This document shows, piece by piece, positions 15,487-25,909 of a stretch of 52,069 nucleotides of DNA. Position numbers and translations under genes: made by a program. The stretch is from Chloroflexota bacterium (GTDB taxonomy: Bacteria > Chloroflexota > Dehalococcoidia > Dehalococcoidales > UBA2162). The DNA lies in contig JACPPV010000028.1 in NCBI GenBank assembly GCA_016190825.1, forward strand, positions 1-52,069. The letters run 5' to 3'. Each line of letters begins with the position of its first letter. Within the stretch, counting starts at the first letter, position 1. The notes under the pieces are model-generated. The model saw only the letters and a list, made by a program, of their open reading frames with translations, was not told where the DNA came from and made no database searches.

Positions 15487-18400
15487 GCTGGATTCAGGAC
15501 ATCACCAACCCGAAGGAGCGCCAGTGGGAGGACTTTTACCGCAACCGCTGGCAGTACGATAAGATTGTACGGAGTACCCACGGCGTTAACTGCACCGGCG
15601 GCTGCTCCTGGAACGTTTTTGTCAAGAATGGCCTCATCACCTGGGAAATGCAGGCTCTTGATTACCCTGATTTCGCTACCGAAATCCCGCCTTACGAGCC
15701 TCGGGGTTGTCAGCGGGGCATTTCCTTCTCCTGGTACATTTATAGCCCCATCCGGGTGAAATACCCATACATCCGGGGCACCCTTATCGATCTCTGGCGA
15801 AACGCAAAAAAGCTGCACACTGATCCGATCGAAGCGTGGACATCAGTCGTTGAAAATCCAGATGCCCGCCGCTCCTACCAGCAGGCACGCGGCAAGGGCG
15901 GTTTCCGCCGCACGTCCTGGGACGAGGTCATGGAAATCGTCTCTGCGTCAATGCTCTACACTGCCAGGAAATACGGTCCCGATCGGGTTGTCGGTTTTTC
16001 GCCTATTCCTGCCATGTCCTACCTGAGCTATGCTGGCGGTTCGCGCCTGCTCCAGCTTTTTGGCGGAGTCAATCTCAGTTTCTACGACTGGTATTGCGAT
16101 CTGCCGCCGGCTTCTCCCGAAATGTGGGGGGAGCAAACGGATGTCCAGGAAAGCGCTGACTGGTATCACGCCAAATACGTGGCGGTAATGGGCTCCAATC
16201 TGAACATGACCCGGACGCCGGATGTTCACTTCATCGCCGAGGGCCGCTACGATGGTGCGAAACTTACCGTGCTCGCGCCCGACTTCAACCAGGTGGCAAA
16301 ATACTCCGACTGGTGGATACCGCTTAATGCCGGACAGGATGGCGCTTTCTGGATGGCGGTAAACCACGTCATACTCAAAGAATATTACGTGGACCGGCAG
16401 ACGCCCTATTTTACTGATTATGTAAAGCAGTATAGCGATTCTCCGTTCCTCGTCGTCCTTAACAAGAATGGCGCCAACTACCAGCCAGGCCGGTTTATCA
16501 GGGCGAATACCGTTTCCAGGTATAAGAACATTGAAAATGGCGACTGGAAATTCTTGGTCTATGACCTGAAATCGGGCGAGGCGCGGATGCCCAAGGGAAG
16601 CATTGGCTCGCGATGGGCGAATAAAGAAAAGGGCAAGTGGAACCTGGAAATGAAAGACGCCCTCGATGATGCCGAGCTTGAGCCGGCGTTGACTTTTCTC
16701 GACAATAGTGATGAAGTGGTGCAGGTTGAATTTACCGATTTTGACAAACAATACGCCTCTTTCCGCGGCGTACCTGTCAAACGCCTGACGACTGAACAGG
16801 GGACGGTTCTTGTAACCACGGTCTTCGACCTGATGATGGCGCGCTTCGGCATTTCCCGGGGCCTCGCGGGAGATTATGCTGCCAGCTACGATGATGACAA
16901 AACATATACTCCAGCCTGGCAGGAAAAGTTCACCGGCATAAGCCGGGAGACAGTTATGAAATTCGCCCGGGAGTTCGCCAGCACAGCGGAAAGTACGGGC
17001 GGCAAGTGCACCGTTATCATCGGCGCGGGCATCAACCACTGGTATCACAATAACCTACTTTACCGTTCAGCTATTACCGCATTGATTATGACCGGCTGCA
17101 TCGGTCGCAACGGTGGCGGTCTGGCACACTATGTCGGCCAGGAAAAACTGGCAGCCGTCGCCCCGTGGTCTACCATCGCCTTTGCGCAGGACTGGGCGGC
17201 GCCGCCGCGCCTTCAAAACGGCCCATCATTCTATTATGTAAATACGGACCAGTGGCGCTACGAAGGTTCTTTTACCGATTACAACCCTTCTGCCACCGAT
17301 AGCTACCTGGCTAAGGGGCACACCATGGATATGCAGGTCAGGGCAGCGCGCCTCGGCTGGCTGCCCTCCTATCCCCAGTTCAACCGCAACTCGATTTCGC
17401 TGGTTGAAGAAGCCAGGAAAGCCGGCGCTCAAACTGATGAGGAAATCATCAAATGGGTAGTTGAGCAGCTCAAGACCAAGAAATTACGCTTTGCCGTGGA
17501 GGACCCGGATGCGCCGGAAAATTGGCCGCGCACCTGGTTTATCTGGCGGGGCAACGCCATCATGTCCAGCGCCAAGGGACACGAGTACTTCCTGAGGCAT
17601 TTCCTGGGAACCCATTCCAACGCCGTAGCAACCGAAAAGGCTGAGGGAACAGTGAACGACGTGGAGTGGCGCACCCCAGCCCCTACCGGCAAGATGGACC
17701 TTGTGGTAGACATCAACTTCCGCATGGATACCTCCGCTCTTTATTCGGATATTGTGCTGCCTACAGCAACCTGGTATGAAAAGGATGACCTCAACTCCAC
17801 CGACCTCCACACCTACATGCATCCCCTTTCCCAGGCTGTGCCACCGTGCTGGGAGTCAAAGAGCGATTGGGAAATCTTCAAATTGATTGCACAAAAGGTC
17901 AGCGAGCTCGCCAAAACAAAGTTCCCTGAGCCGGTCAAGGAGGTGGTGGCAAGCCCGCTCCAGCATGACAGCGCTGACGAGATTGCCCAGCCAGAGGTCA
18001 AGGACTGGACGAAGGGAGAATGCGAGCCGGTCCCGGGCAAGACCATGCCTCATCTCCGTGTTGTGACACGGGACTACGCCAACCTCTACCAGCGTTTCGT
18101 TTCCTTCGGACCGCTGGCGCGGCAGAACGGGATCGGCGCTCATGGCGTCAGATGGGACATTAAGGAATTCTATGACGAGCTGCTCGAAATGAATCCCGTT
18201 CAGGAGTGGAGCGGCAACCGTTACCCGTCACTGAACACTGCCACGGAGGCTGCCAACGTTATCCTGCACTTGGCGCCGGAGACCAACGGCGAAGCAGCCT
18301 ATACAGCTTTCCAACATGAACAGGAAAGGGTAGGCTTGCCCCTCACGGACCTGGTGGAAAAAGTCCGTGACGTCAGGACGACCTTCAAAGACCTGCAGAC

Positions 18401-19100
18401 GCAGCCGCGCCGCTTGCTGACCAGCCCCTGCTGGTCCGCCATCATCAACAACGGCCGGACGTACTCGCCCTTCTGCATCAATACCGAGCGCCTGGTGCCG
18501 TGGCGCACCCTGACCGGGCGCCAGCAGCTCTACCACGACCACGAGGTCTACCTGGCTTTCGGCGAGCACCTGCCCACCTACAAACTTAATCCCACCCCGC
18601 AGCAATACGGGGATAACGTGCAATCCAAGCCCGACGGCAATACCGTCATGCTTAACTACCTCACTCCCCACGGCAAGTGGCACATCCACTCGACCTATTA
18701 CGATAACGAGATAATGCTCACCCTGTCCCGCGGCATCGAGCCTTTCTGGATCAGCGAACAGGATGCCCAAACAATCGGGGTAAAAGATAACGACTGGGTA
18801 GAAGTATTCGATGACCATGGCGTGGTCGTCACTCGGGCTGTGGTTAGCGCCCGTGTCCCGAAAGGGGTCTGCATTTTCTACCACTCCCCGGAGCGCACAA
18901 TATCTGTGCCGAGGTCTCCCCTGCGGGGCAACCGCCGCGCCGGTGGGCACAACAGCCTCACCCGCACTCGCCTGAAACCGGTACTCATGGCAGGCGGCTA
19001 TGCCCAGTTCACCTATTCCTTTAATTACTGGGGTCCTACGGGGGTCAACCGGGATACCCATGTCATGGTAAGAAAACTGCAAGGGAAGCCTGTCTGGTAA
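15483..19100 (+). CDS. narG: respiratory nitrate reductase / nitrite oxidoreductase alpha subunit (molybdoenzyme)
   Basis: A 1205-residue catalytic subunit of the DMSO-reductase superfamily that interconverts nitrate and nitrite at a Mo-bis-MGD centre. The N-terminal [4Fe-4S] site uses His33, Cys37, Cys41 and Cys76, the same spacing as E. coli NarG. The Mo-ligand segment [20 protein letters not shown] has Asp206. [24 protein letters not shown] follows as in NarG. No twin-arginine signal is present, so the active site faces the cytoplasm, as in NarG and not as in the exported Nxr of Nitrospira. Length matches NarG (1247 in E. coli). Reduction of nitrate is the default reading. The oxidative direction cannot be excluded from sequence. 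Confidence 0.97.
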   Translation: MSWIQDITNPKERQWEDFYRNRWQYDKIVRSTHGVNCTGGCSWNVFVKNGLITWEMQALDYPDFATEIPPYEPRGCQRGISFSWYIYSPIRVKYPYIRGTLIDLWRNAKKLHTDPIEAWTSVVENPDARRSYQQARGKGGFRRTSWDEVMEIVSASMLYTARKYGPDRVVGFSPIPAMSYLSYAGGSRLLQLFGGVNLSFYDWYCDLPPASPEMWGEQTDVQESADWYHAKYVAVMGSNLNMTRTPDVHFIAEGRYDGAKLTVLAPDFNQVAKYSDWWIPLNAGQDGAFWMAVNHVILKEYYVDRQTPYFTDYVKQYSDSPFLVVLNKNGANYQPGRFIRANTVSRYKNIENGDWKFLVYDLKSGEARMPKGSIGSRWANKEKGKWNLEMKDALDDAELEPALTFLDNSDEVVQVEFTDFDKQYASFRGVPVKRLTTEQGTVLVTTVFDLMMARFGISRGLAGDYAASYDDDKTYTPAWQEKFTGISRETVMKFAREFASTAESTGGKCTVIIGAGINHWYHNNLLYRSAITALIMTGCIGRNGGGLAHYVGQEKLAAVAPWSTIAFAQDWAAPPRLQNGPSFYYVNTDQWRYEGSFTDYNPSATDSYLAKGHTMDMQVRAARLGWLPSYPQFNRNSISLVEEARKAGAQTDEEIIKWVVEQLKTKKLRFAVEDPDAPENWPRTWFIWRGNAIMSSAKGHEYFLRHFLGTHSNAVATEKAEGTVNDVEWRTPAPTGKMDLVVDINFRMDTSALYSDIVLPTATWYEKDDLNSTDLHTYMHPLSQAVPPCWESKSDWEIFKLIAQKVSELAKTKFPEPVKEVVASPLQHDSADEIAQPEVKDWTKGECEPVPGKTMPHLRVVTRDYANLYQRFVSFGPLARQNGIGAHGVRWDIKEFYDELLEMNPVQEWSGNRYPSLNTATEAANVILHLAPETNGEAAYTAFQHEQERVGLPLTDLVEKVRDVRTTFKDLQTQPRRLLTSPCWSAIINNGRTYSPFCINTERLVPWRTLTGRQQLYHDHEVYLAFGEHLPTYKLNPTPQQYGDNVQSKPDGNTVMLNYLTPHGKWHIHSTYYDNEIMLTLSRGIEPFWISEQDAQTIGVKDNDWVEVFDDHGVVVTRAVVSARVPKGVCIFYHSPERTISVPRSPLRGNRRAGGHNSLTRTRLKPVLMAGGYAQFTYSFNYWGPTGVNRDTHVMVRKLQGKPVW

Positions 19101-19115
19101 AAGGAGCAAAACAAA

Positions 19116-20612
19116 ATGGATGTTCGCGCCCAGGTAGCGATGGTTTTTCATCTTGATAAGTGCATCGGTTGTCACACCTGTAGCATTGCCTGTAAGAATC
19201 TATGGACCTCCCGGGAAGGCACCGAATACATGTGGTGGAACAACGTGGAAACGAAGCCGGGCACCGGCTATCCCACCCTCTGGGAAGACCAGGATAAATA
19301 CCGGGGTGGATGGGAAGTTAAGGGGAATCAATTGCGACCACGGCTCGGTCCGCGCCTGGGAGTGCTGTCCCAGCTATTTTACAACCCTTACCTACCCGTT
19401 ATGGATGACTACTACGAGCCCTGGACCTATGATTATGAAACGCTTGCCAACGCCCCCGCGGGCGATGACCAGCCGACAGCCCGCCCGGTCTCCAGGGTCA
19501 CTGGCAGATACATCGACCTGGAAGCCGGACCCAACTGGGACGATGACCTGAGCGGCTCAACCACCTACGCCCGGAACGATACCAACCTTTCGAACCTGAC
19601 CGATGCCGAGCGGGCGTCCCTCTTCCAGATAGAGCAGATGGTCTTTTTCTACCTTCCCCGTATCTGCAACCACTGCCTCAATCCAGGCTGTGTGGCCGTC
19701 TGCCCCAGCGGCGCCATTTACAAGCGCGCCGAGGACGGAGCGGTATTGATAAGCCAGGAGAAGTGCCGCGGCTGGCGCTTCTGCGTGAGCGGCTGCCCCT
19801 ACAAAAAGACATACTATAACTGGCGGACCGGCAAATCCGAAAAATGTATCCTTTGCTATCCCCGCCTCGAAATGGGACAAACGTCCTCCTGCTTCCACTC
19901 GTGCGTCGGGCGGATCCGCTACCAGGGCATACTCTTTTACGACGCCGACCGGATTGAGGAGGTAGCCAGAGCACCGGAGAGCGAGCTGGTCGAAGCCCAG
20001 CGCAGTATCATCCTGGACCCGAAGGACGCCGCCGTCGAAGCAGGCGCAAAGAAAAATGGGATTAATGATGCCTGGATTGATGCCGCCCGGAGGTCCCCGA
20101 TTTACAAGTTTGTAAAAGACTGGGAACTGGCTCTGCCGTTACACGCCGAGTTTCGCACCCTGCCGAACCTTTTCTATGTTCCACCCCTCCTCCCAGTCAT
20201 CAACGCAACGAAAAAGGGCGTTTATGAAATCGCCGAGACCGATTATTTCGGAGCCATCGAGAGCGCCCGCGTTCCCATGAAATATATGGCAAGCCTCTTC
20301 TCCGCCGGCAACGAGGAAATCGTCAAGAAAGTACTGAAAAAGCTGATTGCCGTACGGAGCCACAGACAGTCAAAGAAAGTGGGCAACATAAGTGAAAACC
20401 AGGCAAACGCCCTGCTAGTCGAGGCGGGTTGTACAGCGAGCGAGGTTGAGCAGATTTTCCGGATGACCTCACTGCCGCGCTACGAGGACCGCTTCGTCAT
20501 ACCTCCGTACCAGCGCGAGAGGGATGTTGAGACCGCTCCAGACAGGACAGCCATCAAGCAAAAAGGGCAAACGGGTTTGGGCTTCACGCAAGCCCCGAGA
20601 CGAGGTCCTTAA
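19116..20612 (+). CDS. narH: nitrate reductase / nitrite oxidoreductase beta subunit (Fe-S)
   Basis: A 498-residue electron-transfer subunit. The first ferredoxin motif is CIGCHTCSIAC (residues 16-26). The second half has CNHCLNPGCVAVCP, CRGWRFCVSGCPYKK and CILCYPRLE...CFHSCVGRIRY. The tryptophan in CRGW replaces one cysteine and marks the [3Fe-4S] cluster, as in E. coli NarH. The full length and C-terminal region fit the NarH group. It is 15 bp after narG and overlaps narJ by one base. It passes electrons between the NarI haems and NarG. Confidence 0.97.
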   Translation: MDVRAQVAMVFHLDKCIGCHTCSIACKNLWTSREGTEYMWWNNVETKPGTGYPTLWEDQDKYRGGWEVKGNQLRPRLGPRLGVLSQLFYNPYLPVMDDYYEPWTYDYETLANAPAGDDQPTARPVSRVTGRYIDLEAGPNWDDDLSGSTTYARNDTNLSNLTDAERASLFQIEQMVFFYLPRICNHCLNPGCVAVCPSGAIYKRAEDGAVLISQEKCRGWRFCVSGCPYKKTYYNWRTGKSEKCILCYPRLEMGQTSSCFHSCVGRIRYQGILFYDADRIEEVARAPESELVEAQRSIILDPKDAAVEAGAKKNGINDAWIDAARRSPIYKFVKDWELALPLHAEFRTLPNLFYVPPLLPVINATKKGVYEIAETDYFGAIESARVPMKYMASLFSAGNEEIVKKVLKKLIAVRSHRQSKKVGNISENQANALLVEAGCTASEVEQIFRMTSLPRYEDRFVIPPYQRERDVETAPDRTAIKQKGQTGLGFTQAPRRGP

Positions 20613-21166
20613 TGCTACCGCGAGAACACCAGGAAGTCTGCCGTCTTTTTGCCGGAATTCTGGACTATCCCGGCGAATCCCTGGTTGAGATATCAGCCGA
20701 GTGTGCCCGGCGGCTGAAGGATTCTTTTTCTGGCGACGCGGAGGACATGCAGTCATTTGTTGATTTCGCCTCCGGCCAGACGCGGGCTACCCTGGAAGAA
20801 CATTACATCCAGACGTTCGATATGACTACGGCGACAACGCTCTACCTTGGCTATCACCTTTTCGGGGAAACGCAAAAAAGGAACGCTTTCCTGGTGAAGC
20901 TGGAAGAGGGTTATGAGGCTGACGGTTTCTCCAGCGGCAGTGAACTCCCTGACCATCTCTGCGTCATGCTGAGGTTTATAAGCATCGCCCGCGACCCGGA
21001 GTTTTGTCGCCCTCTGATTGATGAATGTATTCTTCCCACTCTTGGTAGAATTGAGGAAACCCTGAAAAAGGACAAAAACGTTTACAGGGACGTCATCAGC
21101 GCCCTGAAAGTGTTTCTACAACAGGTTTCCCGAAAAATGGTGAGGGTTGGAGGTCTTCGGGCATGA
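20612..21166 (+). CDS. narJ: nitrate reductase assembly chaperone
   Basis: A 184-residue helical cytoplasmic protein of the NarJ/TorD-like family, needed for cofactor insertion into NarG before membrane assembly but not part of the enzyme. Features include the N-terminal FAGILDYPGESL, EEHYIQTFDMTTATTLYLGYHLFGETQKR and ELPDHLCVMLRFI, typical of NarJ. It starts within the stop codon of narH (TAATG) and overlaps narI by four bases, so translation is coupled. Confidence 0.95.
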   Translation: MLPREHQEVCRLFAGILDYPGESLVEISAECARRLKDSFSGDAEDMQSFVDFASGQTRATLEEHYIQTFDMTTATTLYLGYHLFGETQKRNAFLVKLEEGYEADGFSSGSELPDHLCVMLRFISIARDPEFCRPLIDECILPTLGRIEETLKKDKNVYRDVISALKVFLQQVSRKMVRVGGLRA

Positions 21167-21840
21167 TCAACATTTTCCTGTTCGCCATTTTGCCGTATAT
21201 TGCGGTAACAGCGGCCATTGTCGGCGCTATATGGCGCTACGTCACCAACCGGTATTCCTTTTCCACCATCTCTTCGCAGTTCCTTGAGGGGCGCCGGCTG
21301 TTCTGGGGTTCGGTGCCGTGGCACTGGGGTATTATTACCGTTCTTCTCGGCCACCTCTTTGTGGTCCTTTTGCCCCTCGTGGTCAAGGGATTCATCAGCG
21401 CGCCCGTCCGCCTTTACCTGATAGAAGGAACGGGCTTCGCCCTGGGGATGCTGCTGCTGTTCGGCCTGATTCTGCTGCTTTTCAGAAGGGCCATCAGCCC
21501 CCGCGTTCGAGCGGTGACCTCAACCTTTGATGTTGTCCTCCTGGTCCTTCTCCTTGTGCAGGCTGTTGCCGGCCTTGGCATCGCTATCTTTTACCGGTGG
21601 GGAGTATCCTGGTCTTTGCAGACAGCCGTCCCGTGGATGTGGTCACTGGCCAGTTTCTCGCCGAAGGTAGAATACATGGCGGATCTTCCGGTACTGGTCA
21701 AGATTCACGCCGTTAACGCCTGGGTACTGATAGGCATTTTCCCGTTTACCCGCCTGGTGCATATCCTGTCAATACCGCTCGCCTACATATGGCGCCCGTA
21801 CCAGCGGGTTACCTGGTATCGGCGCCAGCCGCAACAATAA
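21163..21840 (+). CDS. narI: nitrate reductase gamma subunit (cytochrome b)
   Basis: A 225-residue membrane subunit with five predicted helices that anchors NarGH and exchanges electrons with the quinone pool. The four haem-b histidines are present: His54 and His64 (WHWGIITVLLGH) with the 10-residue spacing of E. coli NarI, and His182 and His200 (KIHAVNAW ... RLVHI) with the 18-residue spacing. The C terminus RPYQRVTWYRR is family-like. Its start overlaps narJ. Confidence 0.96.
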   Translation: MINIFLFAILPYIAVTAAIVGAIWRYVTNRYSFSTISSQFLEGRRLFWGSVPWHWGIITVLLGHLFVVLLPLVVKGFISAPVRLYLIEGTGFALGMLLLFGLILLLFRRAISPRVRAVTSTFDVVLLVLLLVQAVAGLGIAIFYRWGVSWSLQTAVPWMWSLASFSPKVEYMADLPVLVKIHAVNAWVLIGIFPFTRLVHILSIPLAYIWRPYQRVTWYRRQPQQ

Positions 21841-21856
21841 GCCGTTTGGAGGCAAT

Positions 21857-23197
21857 GTGAACAGGACAAGTGGGCAAACATTCAAGTGCACCCCGGCCCA
21901 GGGACTATTCAGCGCCACATTGGGCTTCTTCATCGGTTTCGCCGCCGTCGCTCTGTTTGGCCCAACCGCCAAACAGTTCAAAGACGTGATGGGGTTGACC
22001 CCGCTGATGACCGGCTTTCTGGTGGCAATCCCGGCGCTGTCCGGCTCGCTGCTGCGTATTCCCTTCGGCGCGTGGGTGGATACCGCTGGCGGCCGCAAAC
22101 CCATCCTTGTCCTCTTGAGCCTGTCCTTTGTCGGCATGCTTTCGCTCTTTGCCTTTATCTTCTTTCTCTACCCTGATGGTTTACGCATATCACATTATCC
22201 TATCTTGCTCATAATAGGCATCCTGTGTGGCTGCGGCATCGCTACTTTCTCAGCCGGTATCGCCCAGGCATCTTACTGGTTCCCACAGAAGAGGCAAGGC
22301 TGGGCGCTCGGCATGTACGGCGGCGTCGGCAACATGGCGCCAGGGATTTTCTCCCTTCTCCTGCCGATAAGCCTGATCAACTGGGGACTGCTGGGCTCCT
22401 ATCTGGCGTGGCTTATTTTTCTGGTCGCCGGCATAGTAGTATTTGCCTTCTTTGGTCGCGATTGCTACTACTTCCAACTGCTGAAAAATGACGTCCCCGC
22501 GGCGCAGGCCAAATCACAGGCGCGGGAGATGGGACAGGAGATTTTCCCTTCGGGGAAGGCCGTTGAGAGCCTGCGTATAGCCGCCAGCAACTGGAAGACG
22601 TGGGTGCTCGTTGCCATCTATTTCACCACCTTCGGCGGATTTATTGCCCTGACGGCCTGGTTCCCCACTTACTGGACGTCTTTCTACGGCCAGAAGGTGG
22701 TGACGGCCGGACTGCTGACGGCCCTGTTTTCGATTCTTGCCTCCATTGTCCGTGTGGGCGGAGGCTCCCTTTCCGACCGGCTCGGCGGCGAGCGGACACT
22801 CCTCTTTGCTCTGACTGTTCTTTTATTCGGCTCCATCGTTATGACGCTCTCGCGAGGCTTTGCGATGTCCATAACCGGTGAGGTCTTAATGGCCGCCGGT
22901 ATGGGCGTTGGCAATGCCGCCGTTTTCAAGCTCGTGCCCCAGGAGATAAAGGAGGCGGTCGGCGGAGCTTCCGGATGGGTAGGTGGCATCGGCGCCTTCG
23001 GCGGCTTTGCTCTCCCGCCATTAATGGGGCTTTTTGTGCGGATGCAGGGCGCTGGCGGCTATTCCTCTGGCTTTTCTGTCTTCGCCGCCCTATCGGTGGT
23101 ATCAATCGCACTGGCCTACATACTCCGCCGCGTTTCCGTAGCAAGCGCAGTGAAGCAGACCAAGCCCGTGGTTGCGCTCCCCGAGCAACAACATTAG
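21857..23197 (+). CDS. narK: nitrate/nitrite transporter of the major facilitator superfamily
   Basis: A 446-residue, 12-helix transporter starting at GTG 21857 behind TTTGGAGG. The NNP-family signatures are GVGNMAPGIFS in helix 5 and GMGVGNAAVFKLVP in helix 11. The MFS loop motif RIPFGAWVDTAGGRKP follows helix 2. It either brings in nitrate with protons or exchanges nitrate for nitrite for the cytoplasm-facing NarG. It is the last gene of the nar operon, 16 bp after narI. A minus-strand FNT transporter converges on it 29 bp away. Confidence 0.95.
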   Translation: MNRTSGQTFKCTPAQGLFSATLGFFIGFAAVALFGPTAKQFKDVMGLTPLMTGFLVAIPALSGSLLRIPFGAWVDTAGGRKPILVLLSLSFVGMLSLFAFIFFLYPDGLRISHYPILLIIGILCGCGIATFSAGIAQASYWFPQKRQGWALGMYGGVGNMAPGIFSLLLPISLINWGLLGSYLAWLIFLVAGIVVFAFFGRDCYYFQLLKNDVPAAQAKSQAREMGQEIFPSGKAVESLRIAASNWKTWVLVAIYFTTFGGFIALTAWFPTYWTSFYGQKVVTAGLLTALFSILASIVRVGGGSLSDRLGGERTLLFALTVLLFGSIVMTLSRGFAMSITGEVLMAAGMGVGNAAVFKLVPQEIKEAVGGASGWVGGIGAFGGFALPPLMGLFVRMQGAGGYSSGFSVFAALSVVSIALAYILRRVSVASAVKQTKPVVALPEQQH

Positions 23198-23226
23198 GAA
23201 ACCTAGCACGCAGATTCTCATCAACG

Positions 23227-24303
23227 CTACTCTACCAGGCGGTGCCTTCCCATGCGAGAGAGAGCGAAGGCAGCCAGGGCAAGATAACCCATAACCGCCA
23301 GCGGAACCCCAATGCCCCACTGTTTGGGCAGCAGGAGCCCCAGTCCGGCAGCGGCGGCAGGAAAAAGACCGAAGAAAATCAGCATCACCACTCCACCTTT
23401 GGCAAAATTCGCCGCCAGTAGAGGGAATGAGCCGGTACCGGAATTGCCACCCGGGCCGGGATTGGATTCAGCTTTCCTGACGGGCAGGCCAGCCGAGAAC
23501 CAGTAAAGCATGCCAACGATAAATGTTCCGCCCACGATATTCCCCAGGACAACAGGCGTCAGATTATTGAGCAGAAAATGCGACCACGAAATGGGAGCGC
23601 CGGCGAAAATCGCCGCCGGGAACAGGAACATATTAACCACGCTGTGCTCCAATCCCAGGGCAAAAAAGGCAAAGGTGGGGAACCATATCAGCAGAAATTT
23701 CGCCACAATTTCTTTGACCCGGTAAGCCTGCCAGATGGCCAGGTCTACCAGCCAGATACACAGGACACCGCGCCAGAAAGCTTCAAACGGCGAGAGACTG
23801 GCTTTAGTCAGCACGGTCTTTGTCAGGTGGTCCACCCACTGCTGCCCCCACATCGCCCCGGTAAAAACATGCGCGCCGTAGATAATTACCGCCGCCAGGG
23901 CAAAAGAGCCGAGAAAATTGCCGGTGTAGCTCACTCCCCAGTTATAAAGCACGTGGCGCCAATGCACGCAGCCGGTCATCGCGCCAAGAGGGGTCACCAG
24001 ATAGTTGCCGGTGGACAACTCGGAAACGGCGATTACCACAGCTATCAGCCCTACAGGAAATACTGCCCCCTGCACCAGTTTCTGCACGCTGGGCGAAACA
24101 ATAGTAGCACCCAAAGCTAATGCCAGCGTGGTAGCCAGGGCCAGGTAAGCGGCAGCGATCATGCCCAGCACCACGCCCTGACTCAGACTCAGCCGGCATT
24201 TTGTTTCCGCAGCATGGCTCGCTTCACTGATAGTTTCAACAATGGATGGGTAAAGCTGGAAATCTTGCTTCATATCTAATGTCATTCCTTTCACATTGTT
24301 CAA
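23227..24303 (-). CDS. formate/nitrite transporter (FNT) with a C-terminal extension
   Basis: A 358-residue channel-like transporter for small monovalent anions. The first 277 residues have the six-helix FNT core, with ELSTGNYLVTPLGAMTG (omega-loop region), NFLGSF, and the central histidine in GLEHSVVNMFLFPAAI. After a Gly/Ser/Pro linker (SNPGPGGNSGTG) comes an extra segment of about 80 residues with two further membrane helices, not found in FocA/NirC of about 280 residues. Convergence with narK and the local theme suggest nitrite as substrate, but formate, bicarbonate and lactate are also used in this family. The real start could be the internal Met at residue 7 or 11. Confidence 0.9.
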   Translation of the reverse strand: MNNVKGMTLDMKQDFQLYPSIVETISEASHAAETKCRLSLSQGVVLGMIAAAYLALATTLALALGATIVSPSVQKLVQGAVFPVGLIAVVIAVSELSTGNYLVTPLGAMTGCVHWRHVLYNWGVSYTGNFLGSFALAAVIIYGAHVFTGAMWGQQWVDHLTKTVLTKASLSPFEAFWRGVLCIWLVDLAIWQAYRVKEIVAKFLLIWFPTFAFFALGLEHSVVNMFLFPAAIFAGAPISWSHFLLNNLTPVVLGNIVGGTFIVGMLYWFSAGLPVRKAESNPGPGGNSGTGSFPLLAANFAKGGVVMLIFFGLFPAAAAGLGLLLPKQWGIGVPLAVMGYLALAAFALSRMGRHRLVE

Positions 24304-24391
24304 CTGGAAGAACGCCGTCGTCGGCCTTTCAAATCAGCTAAGGCGTTCAACTAAGGCAACTTGTCTATTGCGTTCAGGCACTGCAAGTTCA

Positions 24392-25570
24392 CTAAGAAGG
24401 ATTTGTTGTGCTGCCGGTGCTCAGGCTGACAGCAAGCTTTTTGACCAAACTGGAGACAAGACCAGCGAAGGTCAGCACCCAGGCCGCGATGGCAAAATAA
24501 ATAAAGTACTGCGGGATTTGAGCGAGGAAGAGCAAAGAAGTGACCTTCGCCAGTTGAAAAGTCGCCGCCGTGTACATACCCAGAGGAAAGACCGCCCCCC
24601 AGTAAAGAGGGTTGTAAGCTACGGGCAGTCTCTTGTAGAAATGCCGCCATATCCCGAGAACCACGAGCATTGGAATCCACCACGTACCCGTCGCCCAGAA
24701 GAACAGGGTGAAACCCTTGAGGAAGGGCAGAATCTCCTGTAGAAAAACAAAGTTCGGCGCGTTTCCAATCAGAATCGTCCCGCTAAGCGTAGAAATGGCT
24801 ACCGCCCCCATATTTATCCAGTACGGCGGCGCAAGATCCTGGGGAGAGAACCTGAAAAAGAAATAGCGGTAAAAGATCAACGAGATTATCCAGACATAAA
24901 GCATGCCGCCGGCAAGCCACATGGCAAGGGCGAGAAAAAATACCTGGCTCTGGTAGACCTCAAAGCGCGTTGCCAGCAGCCCGCTCAGAGAAGCAATTGA
25001 TTGCGTGGCAACCACCGCTGTCAGCCAGCCGCCGTTAATCCCTTCGGCTATGGACGGCTTGTTTTCCTTGATTATGAGACAGGTAAAAATACTGTAGGTC
25101 AAGCCTATCCACAAAAGCAGTGCCAGCAGCCACATGACAATCGCCGTGCGGTAATCATCCATCACCAGGATGAGTTGGCTGCCGACAACACTGGTGCCGG
25201 CAACCACGGTAAAAAAACCGGGGGAACGCCCGTGGTCAAACAGGTCACCCAGAAAACGCACCGGGTAAAACACCACGCGCAGAAAAGTCAGAAAGCACAG
25301 GACAACGAAAACGCCGATATTCACCCAGAACAGGGAAAGGGCAATCACCCTCATGCCCAGAAAATCACTGGCAATCGAGATGATGCCGGTAGCCATGACC
25401 AGGGCAAAATATGCCGGATGCAGGCTTGCCGCCGCTTCCATCACCTGGCTGAGAAGAGTAGCAAGCGTTTTTCCCTTGACATCGCCCTCCATGTGAGCCG
25501 CACGAACATCAGTCAGCAGCCGGGGATGTGCCTCCCTCCGAACGACGTGCATTTGATCTCCGGCATCCAC
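24392..25570 (-). CDS. TDT-family transporter (TehA/SLAC1-like anion channel or dicarboxylate transporter)
   Basis: A 392-residue membrane protein with about ten helices. SLHPAYFALVMATGIISIAS and the later NPLYWGAVFPLGMYTAATFQLA are family marks of the TehA/Mae1/SLAC1 group. The upstream-most start (GTG 25570) lies 7 bp after the small membrane protein gene. Met codons at 25552 and 25492 are possible starts and would remove a polar leader that looks unlike the family. Known members move malate, sulfite, nitrate or chloride. The neighbourhood suggests an inorganic or nitrogen anion, as an inference. Confidence 0.88.
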   Translation of the reverse strand: MDAGDQMHVVRREAHPRLLTDVRAAHMEGDVKGKTLATLLSQVMEAAASLHPAYFALVMATGIISIASDFLGMRVIALSLFWVNIGVFVVLCFLTFLRVVFYPVRFLGDLFDHGRSPGFFTVVAGTSVVGSQLILVMDDYRTAIVMWLLALLLWIGLTYSIFTCLIIKENKPSIAEGINGGWLTAVVATQSIASLSGLLATRFEVYQSQVFFLALAMWLAGGMLYVWIISLIFYRYFFFRFSPQDLAPPYWINMGAVAISTLSGTILIGNAPNFVFLQEILPFLKGFTLFFWATGTWWIPMLVVLGIWRHFYKRLPVAYNPLYWGAVFPLGMYTAATFQLAKVTSLLFLAQIPQYFIYFAIAAWVLTFAGLVSSLVKKLAVSLSTGSTTNPS

Positions 25571-25576
25571 GTCTTC

Positions 25577-25909
25577 TTATGCCTTCTTGCCCTTAGAGCG
25601 CAGCACGTAGATAAGAATAAGTCCAGCACCCAGAAGGCTGGCAAGGAACGGGAGTACATACCTGCCGGACAGAAAGCTCGTCTGGAGCACATATTCAGCG
25701 CCCAAGGTCTGCTCAACGCTCGCTCCCGCAGCCGGGTCTACCGGCATCGAGCTGAGCGAAACGCTGAGTGGGAGATAGATGAGGCTGATCAACATTATCA
25801 ATCCAAGAGTCCCCAGCCCAAGTATCAGCGCAAGCTGTTTCAGCAGAGCATTGTCCGCGGTTTCCTGCTTCGCAAGTAAGGCATGCCATTCCATGTTATG
25901 CTGCTTCAC
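25577..25909 (-). CDS. small two-helix membrane protein of unknown function
   Basis: A 110-residue protein from GTG 25909 behind GAGGAGG. Residues of about 25-50 and 80-103 are membrane helices, with a polar loop between them and a basic C-terminal tail (RSKGKKA), so both ends are probably cytoplasmic. I recognise no family. Its stop is 7 bp from the TDT transporter start, so they form an operon and the protein may assist that transporter. Coding is supported by the good ribosome-binding site and hydrophobic periodicity. Confidence 0.75.
   Translation of the reverse strand: MKQHNMEWHALLAKQETADNALLKQLALILGLGTLGLIMLISLIYLPLSVSLSSMPVDPAAGASVEQTLGAEYVLQTSFLSGRYVLPFLASLLGAGLILIYVLRSKGKKA

Noticed and set aside
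15948-17048. Long minus-strand open frame inside narG, and similar long antisense frames inside narG and the giant oxidase gene
   Set aside because: They are shadows of strongly conserved plus-strand genes in GC-rich codons and show no domain or ribosome-binding site.
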